Below, piece after piece: positions 10,221 to 22,220 of a stretch of 64,000 nt of DNA. The position numbers and the translations under genes were made by a program. Within the stretch, counting starts at the first letter, position 1, and each line of letters opens with the position of its first letter. Under the pieces are notes generated by a model, which was given only the letters and a program-made list of their open reading frames with translations, did no database searches and had not been told where the DNA came from. Source of the stretch: Siphonodentalium dalli (lineage: Eukaryota; Mollusca; Scaphopoda; Gadilida; Siphonodentaliidae); NCBI GenBank assembly GCA_032622095.1, contig CP136062.1:200359828-200423827 (forward strand). Direction: 5' to 3'.

Positions 10221-11095
10221 GCACAGGGTTTACACAAAATTTCAAGAAGCCCCAGTCATGGAAGGTTTAATTATAAATGACCATATTGGCTCAATATTGG
10301 GAATATAATAACAAATTTAAATGTCAATATTGTAGTACTAGTATTGTACATACATGTATCTGTTTCACTTGTGTCCAAACTAGACTGAATTTTGGGTAAA
10401 TAATGTGAATGACTTGTTCATTTTCAGTAAATAATACTAAATACTCCATTGGAATTAACCCTTTTATAACTAAACAATGCACATGGTGAATTGGTGATAG
10501 GGGTGGGGTTTATCCACCAGACACCCCACCCCAATTTCTTTTGGAATTTCATACCTGGTATATTTCAAACTAACTAGGCTATAAGTCGAAAATATTCTGA
10601 TATTTATTTTTTGTATTTAAAGGGACTAAATGCGTTTTTTTGAACTTAGTAAAAAAAACATACCAGTACATGTAGATGATCAATGAAGAGTGCTTGTTAT
10701 CAGCTCAGAAGATATGTGGGATAATTTGTGCACACAGCCACACACAGATAAATTGACACAGGGAGTGTCATGGGATAGTTGATATTGACCTCAGATGACT
10801 TAAAGAGGCACTAACAATTACAAATAAAGAGCGTTTATTATCAACTTAAAGAAAGAAACTGTGGGAATGTGCCAAATTCCACATTTTCTGGAAAAGTATT
10901 TTAAAAGCTAGAGCAAAATTAAATAATTGAAATCCATATGCTCTACTTTTCTCATATTAACAAACTAGAATTACAATAAAAAAATGAAGAAAATTAAATT
11001 ATGGCCCTATGAATGTTTAGTCTTAACTCTTTTCCCAAAAAAATCATTTTTGGTGTTTTGTTTTGGTGCAAATGAAATAGAAAAAACAACAGCGG

Positions 11096-12360
11096 TCAGA
11101 TGCTCATACCCCGTTTATATATAACCATGTGTGTATTTATCCATGGTGTGTGTGCCTGTGGTTGTCCGTAACATGGTGCCCGGTATTATTGTTTTGAAAG
11201 GTAATCATGTTCGACTGGTGTTGTTAGATTGGTAATATGATATTAGCGGTTTCTATGTCTTGTCTGGTCATATTTACTGTTTGAACTTCGTCGGAAATAG
11301 ACGCACTTTTTATACTAGAATTTGCGCAACGGGAGCGCAGGGAAATCGCACGTCGAGTTGGTTTAAGGGTTTTTAGACAAAGTATTTATATGATATAGAC
11401 AGAGACGTGGCGACGGGGGGATGTACAAATTTTCAACAGTTGGAAATTTCATACCTGCCAAAACATTAGTTGGAAATTTCACAGCAACATTAAGTTGAAA
11501 ATGTTCTTGTAGTTTGATATTCAAACAATTTATTTGGCATATTTTCCTATATTTGGTAAAGATTTTGGACTGAAATGGTCATCAGTCGGAAATTTCCAAC
11601 CTTAGGAGGGTTACAGGTAGGAAATTTCCAAAACTTGGAAAGTTTGTGTCCTGGTCCCTCCCCCGTGGCCAGTCAAAAAACTGCTAGTTAATTTAAGAAA
11701 AAATAGATCGGGGTGTAAATTTGTGTGGTGTTATACCACTAGATGTTAAGATATTTTAATCTCATACTGGGCCGAACCATCTTTTTCACCATGCACCCCC
11801 CCCCCCCATGCATGACAAGTGGCCACAATATTACTGGTTCGTTTAGAATAGGCTACCATCTAGTAGTCTGTGAGGGAACATTTGGGAAAAATTAAAGCAC
11901 GGGGGGGGGTGCAAATTGATTTACGCAAACTTAAATGGGCGTGAGTTTGCTGTGGTTCAATGCAGTTGGAAATTCCAAGGTCGAGACCACCCCAACGAAA
12001 ACCCTCTAACCAAGTTCGAGTGCCAAATACCCCACACTCAACCAGGGGTGCCCATCGCACCTTAGTTTCTGCCCTCGGCATAGGCCTATATTTGTTTCCT
12101 ATCCGAGAATGCACTTCACTGGCAGCAATGTATTGACCATACTCTGAAAGAAAACGCTTCCGTGGCGATCACACGATAAAGTCGTGCTGCAAGTAAGACG
12201 ATAAATGTGTTGTAGAAATGATACGGAAGACCGATTGTAAAAAAACTCAACATCAAAATACACAGGGCAAGACTTATCAATCCAAACTGTGGAGTGTGTT
12301 TTCGTTGTGTATTTTTCGCATATACCCATGGTTATATATAAACGGGCTACGAGCATCTGA
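11096..12360. mobile_element. Nested 1.27-kb inverted-repeat element
   Basis: The left end (TCAGATGCTCATACCCCGTT, then TATATATAACCATG) matches the complement of the right end (CATGGTTATATATA, then AACGGGCTACGAGCATCTGA) over about 40 bp with few differences. No clear target duplication is seen. Inside are two GC-rich blocks (11400-11690 and 11860-12060) related to the repeat at 53.7-54.9 kb. The 84-codon minus frame is part of those repeats. Confidence 0.7.
11400..12060. repeat. Dispersed repeat family C, copy
   Basis: Shares 'tttcaacagttggaaattt', 'ggactgaaatggtcatcag', 'aagtttgtgtcctggtccctccc' and a poly-G then 'tgcaaat' block with 53710-54880. Weaker relatives lie at 30930-31160 and 39770-39930. 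The blocks include C or G homopolymer runs. No coding potential is recognised. Confidence 0.7.
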
Positions 12361-14110
12361 CTGCAGGTGTTTAATGTGCAAATTCATTTTAACTTTCCTC
12401 TTATTTTAAACACTTTAGTTTGAAAAAAATATCATCAACAATGGAAATTCAGTTAGTTTAATCTAGTATTCTTAAAATGTTACAAGAAAAGCAGGGCATA
12501 TGAATATAAATTTATTGAGTTAAATGATCTCAAATATTACTAAAAACAATGAATTAGAGCTTCATTCTATCTGGTTTTTGGAATACTTAAACGTAAAGTA
12601 TTGAATTTGGCTCCCAGACAATCATTCTCAATTAGATATATCTTACAGTTCCAGACTATCTGGTACACAGAAATCACCTCTATCTGTTATAATTAGTACT
12701 AGTATTCAACATCAGTTGGAGTCTGAGATCAGGTGAGGGAGAGGTAGGGATGGTACCAATGATGACATCATGGAGAGATTGATTCAAGAACACTGATTTT
12801 CAAATTTGATTTATTATGGTACTTGCTATGAATTTGCACCAAATGAATCAATATGTAGTTAAGTGGTTAGTACATACTTTTGAGCAACTTATCAAGTATT
12901 AAGTAATTAAATTAAATATAAATACACGATCTGTCAATTGTGAATACCCGATCACAACAATTGACTCGCACTAGCTGTGGCAGACTTGAAATTTAATCCT
13001 GGATTGAGAATTTGAGACTACTATGATGCAAATCATAGGAATGAGAAGTGAAAATGAGTCTGAAGTCAATCGCACCTATTCTCAAATTTCAATAGCAATT
13101 TTTATGCCAGGCAATTGGAAAGAAATCATATATTATAACTGGCAACTTAATTGCCAATGTTATGTCTATATCGCTGTGCCAAACCTTAGCTTCTAGCAGG
13201 ATTTATTGTACATGTAGGACATTGTAGGTCAATATGAGTCATTATGACCGCTCTCGCAGATTGCTGTAGTCGAACTAGAAGGGTAGGCACTATGACTCAC
13301 TATGTTCATGACTGAACTAGATTTATTGTAGAATATTTGGCTAATAACAGCCTAGAGCTAAGTGTTAATAAAATACTTAAATACACCTTCCACGTTAGGT
13401 TGTTTATTTTATACCACATGAAATACTACTTGGAAACAGTCATTTTAAATTTACTAGTGCCAGTACTAGGCAGTAGTGATAGTAACTGTAAATTCCACAG
13501 TTGTAGTTTGTACATTTTCATTTCTGTTGCTATACATTACACACTGTGGAGACGTGAGTGTTGTTGTTGTGTTCCAGTAGTCACTTGCATAAATTTGACA
13601 ACATTATAATGTCATTAATAATAATAGATCACTTCAAGTCTTCAGACACTTGTGTTGTGGTTTTTTTCTTGTGAGAATGTTCGCTGGTGTATAATCAGTC
13701 TACACAGGTGTCCAAGGTGTCACAGTGTTTAATCTCCGAGGTTGCTCAATTACTCTCGTTGAGACCCGAGTGTTGACGCTAACAAAATTCAATCAAAAAT
13801 GTCAACAACAATGTGAATGTCAACATCACGATTCACGGTCATCGTCACTGTCACCCGAACTTCAATTCAAATCGAGTTTTTAACCAGTTTATCAGCCAAT
13901 AGTCGTTGAAATCATATGGAAGGCTGTAACGTTCCCACTCAATACCACATTCAATTTCGGTAAACTCCGATAATCGTATTCAAATACGTGTTCTAACCAA
14001 TTAAGTTTGAATTCAGCCAGATGAAAAACTTTGTTCGCGTCATTTTAACTCTGCATTTTAAAGTACGAAATATTGTACATAGCGCATGCGCGAAACGTAA
14101 ATTTTACTTC
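12361..14110. other. Interior of the 5.2-kb element, nothing recognised
   Basis: AT-rich. The open frame at 13337-13609 is short and shows no motif. A 'gattgagaatttgag' word at about 13003 also occurs near the left end at about 9243. Confidence 0.4.
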
Positions 14111-14163
14111 CGCCATACCGGAAGGTCAACTCGGGTTCAAGACTGCTACATAGAACCGCTTCC
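14111..14163 (-). repeat. Right terminal inverted repeat of the 5.2-kb element
   Basis: Exact reverse complement of 8952-9004, followed by the second GTGAAAATC. An NRF1-like GCGCATGCGC lies just inside, at about 14083. Confidence 0.93.
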
Positions 14164-14319
14164 GTGAAAATCAGTCAGTCTAGTCCAGGAGATATTGGTC
14201 GACCTCTGCACCCCCCCCCCAGGACTTAACTTCACCCCACTAATTTTCTTCCTTAAGGTCTCCTCTAATTTTTTTTACTTGTTAACAAGAAAAAAAAGTG
14301 GCCGCATAGACTCCAGACA

Positions 14320-15390
14320 AGATGGCGTCCATCATGGCGGCCATTTTTTTTAAATGCACCAGGTCTCTTTGATCGCCATTATAGTAAAGATGATAGCACA
14401 TGCGGTCTTGTTTTCCGCTCGATTCGTTATGCTAATATACAACCCTTACAAATTAGCCAAAAATCCGACACCAGAATCCAATATGGCGGCCAAGATGGCC
14501 GCCGAAATGTGAAAATATGCTATTTTTCTGACATGTTACCACCTTTCGTTTGTCTCTGTGGGAAAATGTTAGAATTTTTGCGTCATATTATACATTTATC
14601 ATATAGAGGAGTCATTGGCGAACATATGGGGACCATAATATGCATTCATTGCGGGATATTTTTGTCCGATATCACGTTTTCCCAAATGCCGGTATCATAG
14701 GTCAAAGCCGAATCTCCGTTAATAACGCGATGTTATGTTTCGAATCAATGATTGTTATTGCTATTATAACAACACCCATGCATATATATTTGCTGGAGAT
14801 ACTCGAGCTAGGATTCCTCTTATACCTGAGTTGAGGAATATTTACCCAAATCCAAGATGGCGGCCAAAATGGCCACCAGAAATAAAAAAAATGGCCGAAA
14901 ATCACTGATTTTAACATCAGTGAGCATTATTGTCACGATAACTCAACACCTGCTTACTATTGTAAGTTGGGAACACTTAGGCGAAGAACTTTCCTTGTAC
15001 CATATCCAAACAAAAGTCCCCCAAATCCAAAATGGCGCCCACAATGGCGGACAGATTTTGAAAAATCACCGAAATTCCCTCATATTCACATCATTGAGCA
15101 TAATTGTCGAGACAACTCCATCCATGCGTACTGTTGAGTTGGAAATACTGAGGTGAAGTAATTACCTTACATCTCATGCAAGAAATGGTTTTCCAAATCA
15201 AAGATGGCGGCCAAAATGGCGACCGAAATTTGAAAACACGCCTACATTCCTTTACTTTCTTAGGATGGGCGTTATTGTTTCGCGATTTCTACCCACCATT
15301 ACATGTTGATATGTATGAATTATCCATTAGGGTTTGGCAAGTGATACCCACAGTCAATATGGCGGCCAAACTGGCGGGCAGAAATTGAAA
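14320..15390 (+). repeat. Array of YY1-like ATGGCGGCC motifs, left arm
   Basis: About six paired words of the type AAGATGGCGGCCAAAATGGC, at about 14323, 14482, 14853, 15030, 15203 and 15358. They are mostly 150-180 bp apart and each is embedded in a unit of similar layout. They match the core of the YY1 site (AANATGGCGGC) in tail-to-tail pairs such as ATGGCGGCCAAGATGGCCGCC. Factor binding is inference. Confidence 0.75.
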
Positions 15391-16059
15391 AGAAGCCGAT
15401 ATTATCACATACTAATTTCAACTTTTTGTCATAATATTGATTTGTATAAACGAAACGGTACATAATATAAGCCATATATTAGTTCCAATGTATGTCGTAG
15501 CCTTTTGGAAGGATGAAAACCCACAATCGCAATGTGGCATTTCAAAATCCATTCTCCACTAAGGGCTCATACTGGCCGTAACCTTATATAGGTGCGCCGA
15601 ATAGTCATATTATGACTTCCAAGAATCAAAACAACAGTACCTGAGCTTATTCTGAATTGCCACATTCAGCATTATCTAGACTCGTTTCCGTCTCTTCGTC
15701 AGATTAATCTATCTCACTCACAACAACAGTTCACTACTCTTCTTTGTAGGAGTGTGCCACTAATCGGAATGTTTCAAACAATACATATGCCGGTGTCCAG
15801 CTCACGTGTTGGTTTCGAAAGCTTGGAATTCTTAGCGAGCTTCATTCGTGGTATAGCTTATGGTATAAATCAAATGCTACATATGGGGTATATGCGTCAT
15901 CTTGTGCGATACACTATAAAGGTATTCGGTCGATGCGTATATACTAGCTTTCAGAAGGACCTATCTATCTGCGTATTGTCAGCTTTGGTGACCTAATGGG
16001 GATAACAACGTGTACACCTGGTGATCTTCCCAAACAGCCACTTCTCAATATATGGTTCA

Positions 16060-16341
16060 TCAATTCACATACTCATCTAATGCACTGACGTACCCGGTCA
16101 ACTTCTGTATATGGCTTCGAATGTTGAATGCCCGACATTTGACGGATGCATTTCTGCTAAGGCGTAGAAGACCATAATGCATAATATACCCAAACTCCTT
16201 GAACATGATCATAAGAACAAGCTTGTTGGCGTCCAGCAATCGTCTCACCGAACAGATCCAAGCAGATGATAACAATACACACGGTGCTCGTTTGTGGGTA
16301 TGTGTCATGATAGTGGAAATGAAATTGGACCATGACTGCAC
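16060..16341 (-). pseudogene. Unrecognised coding remnant, left inner arm
   Basis: Minus-strand open frame reading outward from the palindrome centre. Its peptide (MTHTHKRAPCVLLSSAW segment, later SRNASVK) aligns with the plus-strand frame of the right arm (MAHVHKLAPRALFFSAG). The two arms differ here by many substitutions and small indels, yet both frames are largely open, suggesting descent from a real gene. I do not recognise the family. Confidence 0.35.
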
Positions 16342-16399
16342 CGCCCCTTATTTTGTTAAGTTTCAGATTCAGACAGGATCTCATGTGTGGCTTTGCTTT

Positions 16400-17030
16400 C
16401 CTTGTATGCTAAGATTGTATGTTCCCATCCGTTTGGAAGCCGTTCTTAAACAACTGGACCAGGAGTATGCCATTGGCTACTGATGTACAAGCCCCACCAA
16501 GACTGGGGTGTAGTCTTAAAGACGATACCTTTGATAGTTGGTTGATATGTCATACGCACGTTGGGTGGTATGGTTCAAGAAAGTACAAATGCCATCAACA
16601 AAAGGGTGAAATGTTCAACGCGAAGAACATCCAGAGGAATGTTACGTTGATGAGCTCTTGCATTCAGTTCAACAAACGTTGGTACACCAAGTGATTTCTT
16701 GGTAACATCACCAATGCGACCATTTTCCTGCATGAGACATTAACTACTATATTCTAAAGTTATATATATATAAAGCTATATGATCATAAAGGTCGCGTTC
16801 CCCAACGGCCACAGCCATTGCCATCGAGACTGTAAATTGTTCTTTAAATACATAGTGAAATAAATGCACCACAGTTCCTGACATTTTCTTGAATAATACC
16901 GCCCACACACTGACACTAACGCCGAGAGAGGATAACAAAACACGCATACATTCATGCTATACAGACATTATCCTGTAGTCTATCCGACTGTTTTGAGGGA
17001 GGCTAGCCTATTATTATCCAGACAAAAGTG
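16400..17030. other. Spacer at centre of the 5-kb palindrome
   Basis: No counterpart in the opposite arm could be aligned. It contains a 91-codon plus-strand frame (16419-16694) without a known motif, and otherwise nothing recognised. Confidence 0.4.
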
Positions 17031-17037
17031 TACGTAG

Positions 17038-17430
17038 TTGAATCAGAAAGGCTTCGAAGCGGATGTGGAATACAACCTTACCACACCAAATAAAACCGAC
17101 ACGCATGACATTCGATATCTTAAACATACACCAGGTGTAGGGGTGGTGTATACAGTGGCCCATTTCATTCCCACTGTCATGGCGCATGTCCACAAACTAG
17201 CACCGCGAGCATTGTTCTTCTCTGCTGGGAGATATTCGACGAGACAACTGCGGGGCGTCACACAGTTTGCTTCGGATAATGGTCAAGAAGCGTGGGTAGT
17301 CTGTACACTAGGGTCTTCTCCTTAGCAGATAGACATCTGTCCAAGGGAATGAGACAGCTAGCAACCTTCGAAACACTGTCGAAGTTGTCCACATATGCCA
17401 ATGCGTTCGCTGAGTTTGTGAGTTGACGAA
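17038..17430 (+). pseudogene. Unrecognised coding remnant, right inner arm
   Basis: Open from 17038 to 17325. Similarity to the left-arm frame then continues in another frame up to a stop near 17430 (RVFSLADRH segment), so at least one frameshift is present. It reads outward, mirror to the left copy. Product unknown; possibly decayed transposase or captured host or viral sequence. Confidence 0.35.
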
Positions 17431-17929
17431 CCATCTATTGACAAGTGACTAGCTAACTGGTTCGCCAGGTGTACATGTCGTTATCCCATGGGGTATGAGA
17501 CACATACATAGAGATAACCTTCTGTAAGCTAGACACCGGAAAATGAATTGTTTGAAACGTTATGATTAGAGGGACCCTAATCCCAGGAAGTGGTGAATAC
17601 TTTGTCGGTGTGAGCGACCTAGATTTATCAGACAAAGAAATGGAAGCTGGTCCAGATAATTATGGACGTGACGTGGCAAATCAGAATCTGTTATCAGGTA
17701 ATTGTTCTGATATGACTATTCGGCGCACCTACGCTTACGGCCATTATCGGCGCTAAGTGGAGACTGGATTTCGAAATGCCACATCGCGATATTAATTGTG
17801 GTGTTTCATCTTTCCAGAAGGATACGAGCTATGTTATGCGTTTTGATACCTTTAGGTTGAACTAGTAGATGGTTTATGTACAGTTTCGTCCATACATACC
17901 GATATTATGACAAAAAGTTGAAATTAATA

Positions 17930-19060
17930 TGTGAAAATATCGATTTCTTTTCAATTTCTAGCCGCCAATTTAGCAGCGATCTTGGCTGTGAGTATCAATT
18001 GCCAAACCCTAATGAATACTTCATGTCACTATTCCATATCAACAAGTAATGGTGGATAGAAATCGCGAAACAATAACGCCCATCGTAAGAAAGTAAAGGA
18101 ATGTAGACTTGTTTTCAAATTTCGGTCGCCATTTTGGCCGCCATCTTTGATTTGGAAAACCATTTCTTGCATGAGATGTAAGGTAATTACTTCACCTCAG
18201 TATTTCCAACTCAACTGTACGCATGGATGGAGTTGTCTCGATAATAATGCCCAATGATGTGAATATGAGGGAATTTCGGTGATTTTTCAAAATCTGTCCG
18301 CCATTGTGGGCGCCATTTTGGATTTGGGGGACTTTTATTTGGATATGATACAAGGAAAGTTCTTCGCCTAAGTGTTCCCAACTTACAATAGTAAGCAGGT
18401 GTGGAGTTGTCGTAACAATAATGCTCACTGATGTTAAAATCAGCGATTTTCGGCGATTTTTTATTTCTGGTGGCCATTTTGGCCGCCATCTTGGATTTGG
18501 GTAAATATTCCTCAACTCAGGTATAAGAGGAATCCTAGCTCGAGTATCTCCTGCAAATATATATGCATGGGTGTTGTTATAATAGCAATAACATTCATTG
18601 ATTCGAAACATAACATCGCGTTATTAACGGAGATTCGGCTTTGACCTATGATACCGGCATTTGGGAAAACGTGATATCGGACAAAAATATCCCGCAATGA
18701 ATGCATATTATGGTCCCCATGTGTTCGCCAATGATTCCTCTATATGATAAATGTATAACATGACGCAAAACTTCTAACATTTTCCCACAGAGACAAACGA
18801 AAGGTGGTAACATGTCAGAAAAATAGCATATTTCCACATTTCGGCGGCCATCTTGGCCGCCATATTGGATTCTGGTGTCGGATTTTTGGCCAATTTGTAA
18901 GGGTTGTATATTAGCATAACGAATCGAGCGGAAAATAATACCGCATGTGCTATCATCTTTACTATAATGGCGATCAAAGAGACCTGGTGCATTTAAAAAA
19001 AATGGCCGCCATGATGGACGCCATCTTGTCTGGAGTCTCTGCGGCCACTTTTTTTTCTTG
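17930..19060 (-). repeat. Array of YY1-like motifs, right arm
   Basis: Mirror image of the left-arm array: GCCGCCATCTT and GCCATTTTGGCC words at about 18125, 18300, 18475, 18845 and 19003. The copy nearest the centre (about 17960) has lost the full motif. Confidence 0.75.
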
Positions 19061-19164
19061 TTAACAAGTGAAAAAAATTAGAGGAGACCTTAAGGAAGAA
19101 AATTAGTGGGGTGAAGTTAAGTCCTGGGGGGGGGTGCAGAGGTCGACCAATATCTCCTGGACTA

Positions 19165-20561
19165 AATCTAATAATATTAGGATTGTATTAGTCAATTTAG
19201 TGATTACAGATTACTAAATTTAGTTATCAACGACTTCAGCCTCACCCACTCACTGTGAATGTGACTCAGGTCAAAATACAATTCTAGCCATCTACAGTCG
19301 ACAGACTCGACACACAGATGTAACAAACATGTGAAGCCCAGTGAATTGGTGACTAACAACGTGAGTCATTTATCTTCTTGTTGAGTGAAGGAAAAGAAGA
19401 ACATCTCCCAATCTCACTTGGTCTCGGCACACTTCATAGTTCATGCAGTGACTGGTGAGAGGATATGCTTCCATCTTTCCAACTTTCCATCTGTGTGTAT
19501 GAATTCTGTTTCCTGTGATGGACACATCAAGTTAAATTTAATAATTATATGGCACGGTGATTAGTTTTAGCATTCTCACATATTAAATAATTCATGATTT
19601 TAACACTGTGTTCTCGATTTAAACCTTAAGCATAAAGCGGGAGCTTGATCAGCATGGCTAGCATATATATATTAACTAGTGGCTATTTGTGGAAAAATTA
19701 TTAAATATAGCCCTGCGTACTTGCTATTGTCGACTTGACACATTGGGATTGGAATAATATGTATGCTAAACATAATAATTCCAGGCCAACTTAGTTGAAC
19801 TGTCACGACCTTCTAGTTATACATGTACATGACTAATGTAGTAATGAGGCAATCATATAAATGTTTAATCTAGTAGCATTTTCTCAGACCATGCCATGAA
19901 CATCTATGTATCTATGCCTGTCAAGAATAATGCCATTCCTCCCGGGCAATTATTAAAATGTTCATATACCATCAGATGCCTATTAACCAATAGTGTCAGC
20001 ATGTGTCGCATGATTAGTAATTTTAGATAAAATTCTCAACGATCATTAAGTTTTTTGGCAAAGAGACATATATAGAATTAAATTGAAATAGAATAAAATT
20101 TCCATCAATATTGTTAATTTCAGTCTAGGTCTCCGCCATCACTATTGTTGACCATCACAATGATTAGACATCTGAGAGTACGATAAAAGCTCACAAAAGT
20201 CACGAACAAGCATGCAATCTCGAGCTGGGACCACCCTTAATACTTGTTTCTTATCATCTACTTCACAGAAGGGGTCACCCCTAAGTAGTAACCATATAGG
20301 AAATGCACCAAACATATCACTATTGCACAATGACATCAGTTTGTTTGATCTAAAATATGTATCCACTCCAGCCCCAAAACAATAGTCATTTGGCAAATTA
20401 TCTCATTCATTTTTGAAGTGCCTATCATCTACTAAAGTTGGATCCTACCACAGGCCATAAATTTTGTCTCATTGAGTCATTGTGCCCCATCCACGTAACC
20501 CGTTTTCATAAAAATGTATTCAGTATTATATGTAAATTTATCCAATAAAGATATTTTTCCC
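19165..20561. other. Intergenic, one unrecognised minus-strand ORF
   Basis: Mostly AT-rich with no identified repeat. A minus-strand frame at 20142-20396 (84 codons) has a fairly balanced composition (FGAFPIWLLLRGDPF segment) but no family I know and no supporting neighbours. A 'gcatgcaatctcgagctgg' word within it recurs at about 23091, inside a fold-back arm, so it may be repeat-derived. Confidence 0.35.
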
Positions 20562-20565
20562 TTAA

Positions 20566-21007
20566 TGGTCCTCAATCCGAATCAATAGTCCCCATATCAT
20601 CAGATTCCAACAACAAGAAGATTTTTTGAAATGCCGCTTCAGTTGACAGAATCGATTAATTGCTAAAAAAAACTGCAGTCAGTTATAGCATAAAATTGAC
20701 AAAAACTTGTAATTTATCAACTTTTTGCTCAACGAATATTGCTGATTTGTCAAACATCTGACACACACACAAAAAAACAGTTGATTTTATAATTATCCAT
20801 CTTCATCTGCAATTTGGTCAGAAAAAGTATTCTCGTCTGCTGTTTGCTGGGCCACTGAAAAATTTAAATGATAGATTTAAAAAATCGGTATCTGATCACT
20901 ATGAGCTTTGATGTTGTGGGTTCCTCGACTTGAATCAAATATTTTTCACCTCCGAAGTCAAGGAAATAATAATCTGCGAGGGTTAATTTGGATTGAGTAC
21001 CGTACCT
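20566..21007 (-). mobile_element. TTAA MITE (family A), complete copy
   Basis: Flanked by TTAA at 20562-20565 and 21008-21011. Ends are related to AGGTACTCAATCCGA (left GGTCCTCAATCCGAATC, right GGATTGAGTACC). The interior shares 'ccccatatcatcagattccaac' and 'cctcgacttgaatcaaatattttt' with the other copies. Non-coding. TTAA targets are typical of piggyBac- and Kolobok-type elements. Confidence 0.8.
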
Positions 21008-21429
21008 TTAAAATTGCAAAAATTAAATTAAAATAATTTTGCCTTGAAAATTGGTCGCTTGGCCAGATTCAACCTTCACCTGATGATTGCATTTTGAAGA
21101 AATATAGTAAAATGTGCTATATGGCTAATATCGCTTGACTGGCGCCATTGATATTGGTCTGGAAATTAGAGAAATGTTAGAGGCAATATCTCACTCTGAC
21201 TCATGTCTAACTGTGGCCCACATTCCTCTATATCTGGTGCTGCAACATATTTCTCGTGCAAATAGGTTTATTTGTACCGTAATATTCACATATGTTCATA
21301 TTTTTTTTATTCATTTAAATTTGTTTAAATCAAAATTTAGAAAAACTAACGCCATTATACACTCTGCCAGGGCACCCTGAGTCACCACACCAAATTTCGT
21401 TGAAATCTGGGCACCAAAATTAACAAAGA

Positions 21430-22220
21430 CATGTTGGTCTCAACTTTACTCCAGTCTTATATGTGTATATATAAACAGTCCCATGAAACATGTATACATT
21501 TATTGATGGACGTCTCATGGGCTCTTCATACAGATCGCGTTCATTATTTCGAAGGTTCCATATTCGCTATTCCAAAGGTTCTTATTCAGACATCGAAGGT
21601 TCGCTATTCTGAAGGTTTGCTATTCTGGGCGTATTTAACCAGAACAGATGGACAACTCTAATACCAAGTAGTTATTATTACCACGATTTTACAGTTATCC
21701 ATCTTTATCTGGAAGACCGCCCATTTGACCTCGCCCTTCTGGTACGATCAGGCCCAGAAACAATAAAAATAGCAAACTGCAAAGATCGATATCTAATTAC
21801 TCTGAGCTTTGATGGGTGGGTTCCTCGACACTAATCAAATATTTTTTTCCCCACCGAAACCAAGGAAGGAGTAATTTAGCAGCGTCTTATCGGATTGAGT
21901 ACCTTTAAGTTATTTCCTTCATAAAAAGAGTCTTATGATAAAGAAACCTCTCAAAACTTTAGAATATTGAATGAAACTTCAAAATAAAAGTTATAAAAAC
22001 CTTCTGAATATCGAGGAATATAGAGAACCTTGGGAATGGCGAAACTTCGGTATAATGAACCTTGGGATTAGCGAACCTTTGGACACAGAGTGATATTCGC
22101 CGCCCTACGGTCCATACGTACTGGCGTGATCGTTACATCGTATATATCCCAAGTTGGCCAGAAATACAGGCACTCCTATGAAACATACATTTTTCATTTT
22201 ATAGATGGACGTACATGTAC
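21430..22220. repeat. Degraded GAAGGTTC-array element with direct-repeat flanks
   Basis: A GAAGGTTC / CTATTCTG array at 21540-21640, ending in 'ctgggcgtatttaaccagaa', faces GAACCTT words at 22030-22085. This is the layout of the cleaner element at 61007-62551, including the shared 'agttatttccttcataaaaa' block. Between the arrays is half of a family A MITE. 'atgaaacat..atggacg' sequence occurs on both sides (21471-21508 and 22171-22213). Confidence 0.65.
21660..21904 (-). mobile_element. TTAA MITE (family A), half copy
   Basis: The right part only: 'ctgagctttgatgggtgggttcctcgac', then CGGATTGAGTACCT and TTAA (21905-21908). It lies inside the GAAGGTTC element. Confidence 0.7.

Larger units (their letters stand above)
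8952..14163. mobile_element. 5.2-kb DNA transposon, 53-bp TIRs, 9-bp TSD
   Basis: Perfect 53-bp terminal inverted repeats (8952-9004 and 14111-14163, beginning GGAAGCGGTTCTATG) are flanked on both sides by the 9-bp direct repeat GTGAAAATC (8943-8951 and 14164-14172). A 9-bp duplication is typical of Mutator-like (MULE) and related cut-and-paste elements; the class call is inference. I find no transposase-like frame inside, so it appears non-autonomous or badly decayed. It carries nested pieces: the 160-bp repeat, a hairpin pair and an inverted-repeat element. Identical TIRs and an exact TSD suggest a fairly recent insertion. Confidence 0.9.
14181..19164. mobile_element. 5-kb palindromic (fold-back) element
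   Basis: The left end TAGTCCAGGAGATATTGG (14181) is mirrored at the right end (19164). Collinear inverted homology runs inward from both ends to about 16390 and 17090, leaving a spacer of roughly 0.7 kb. The outer ~1.25 kb of each arm is nearly identical, about 97% over the parts I compared base by base. The inner ~1 kb is much more diverged. The only flanking duplication visible is TA, which may belong to the repeat. No intact transposase is seen; remnant reading frames lie in the inner arms. Confidence 0.92.
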
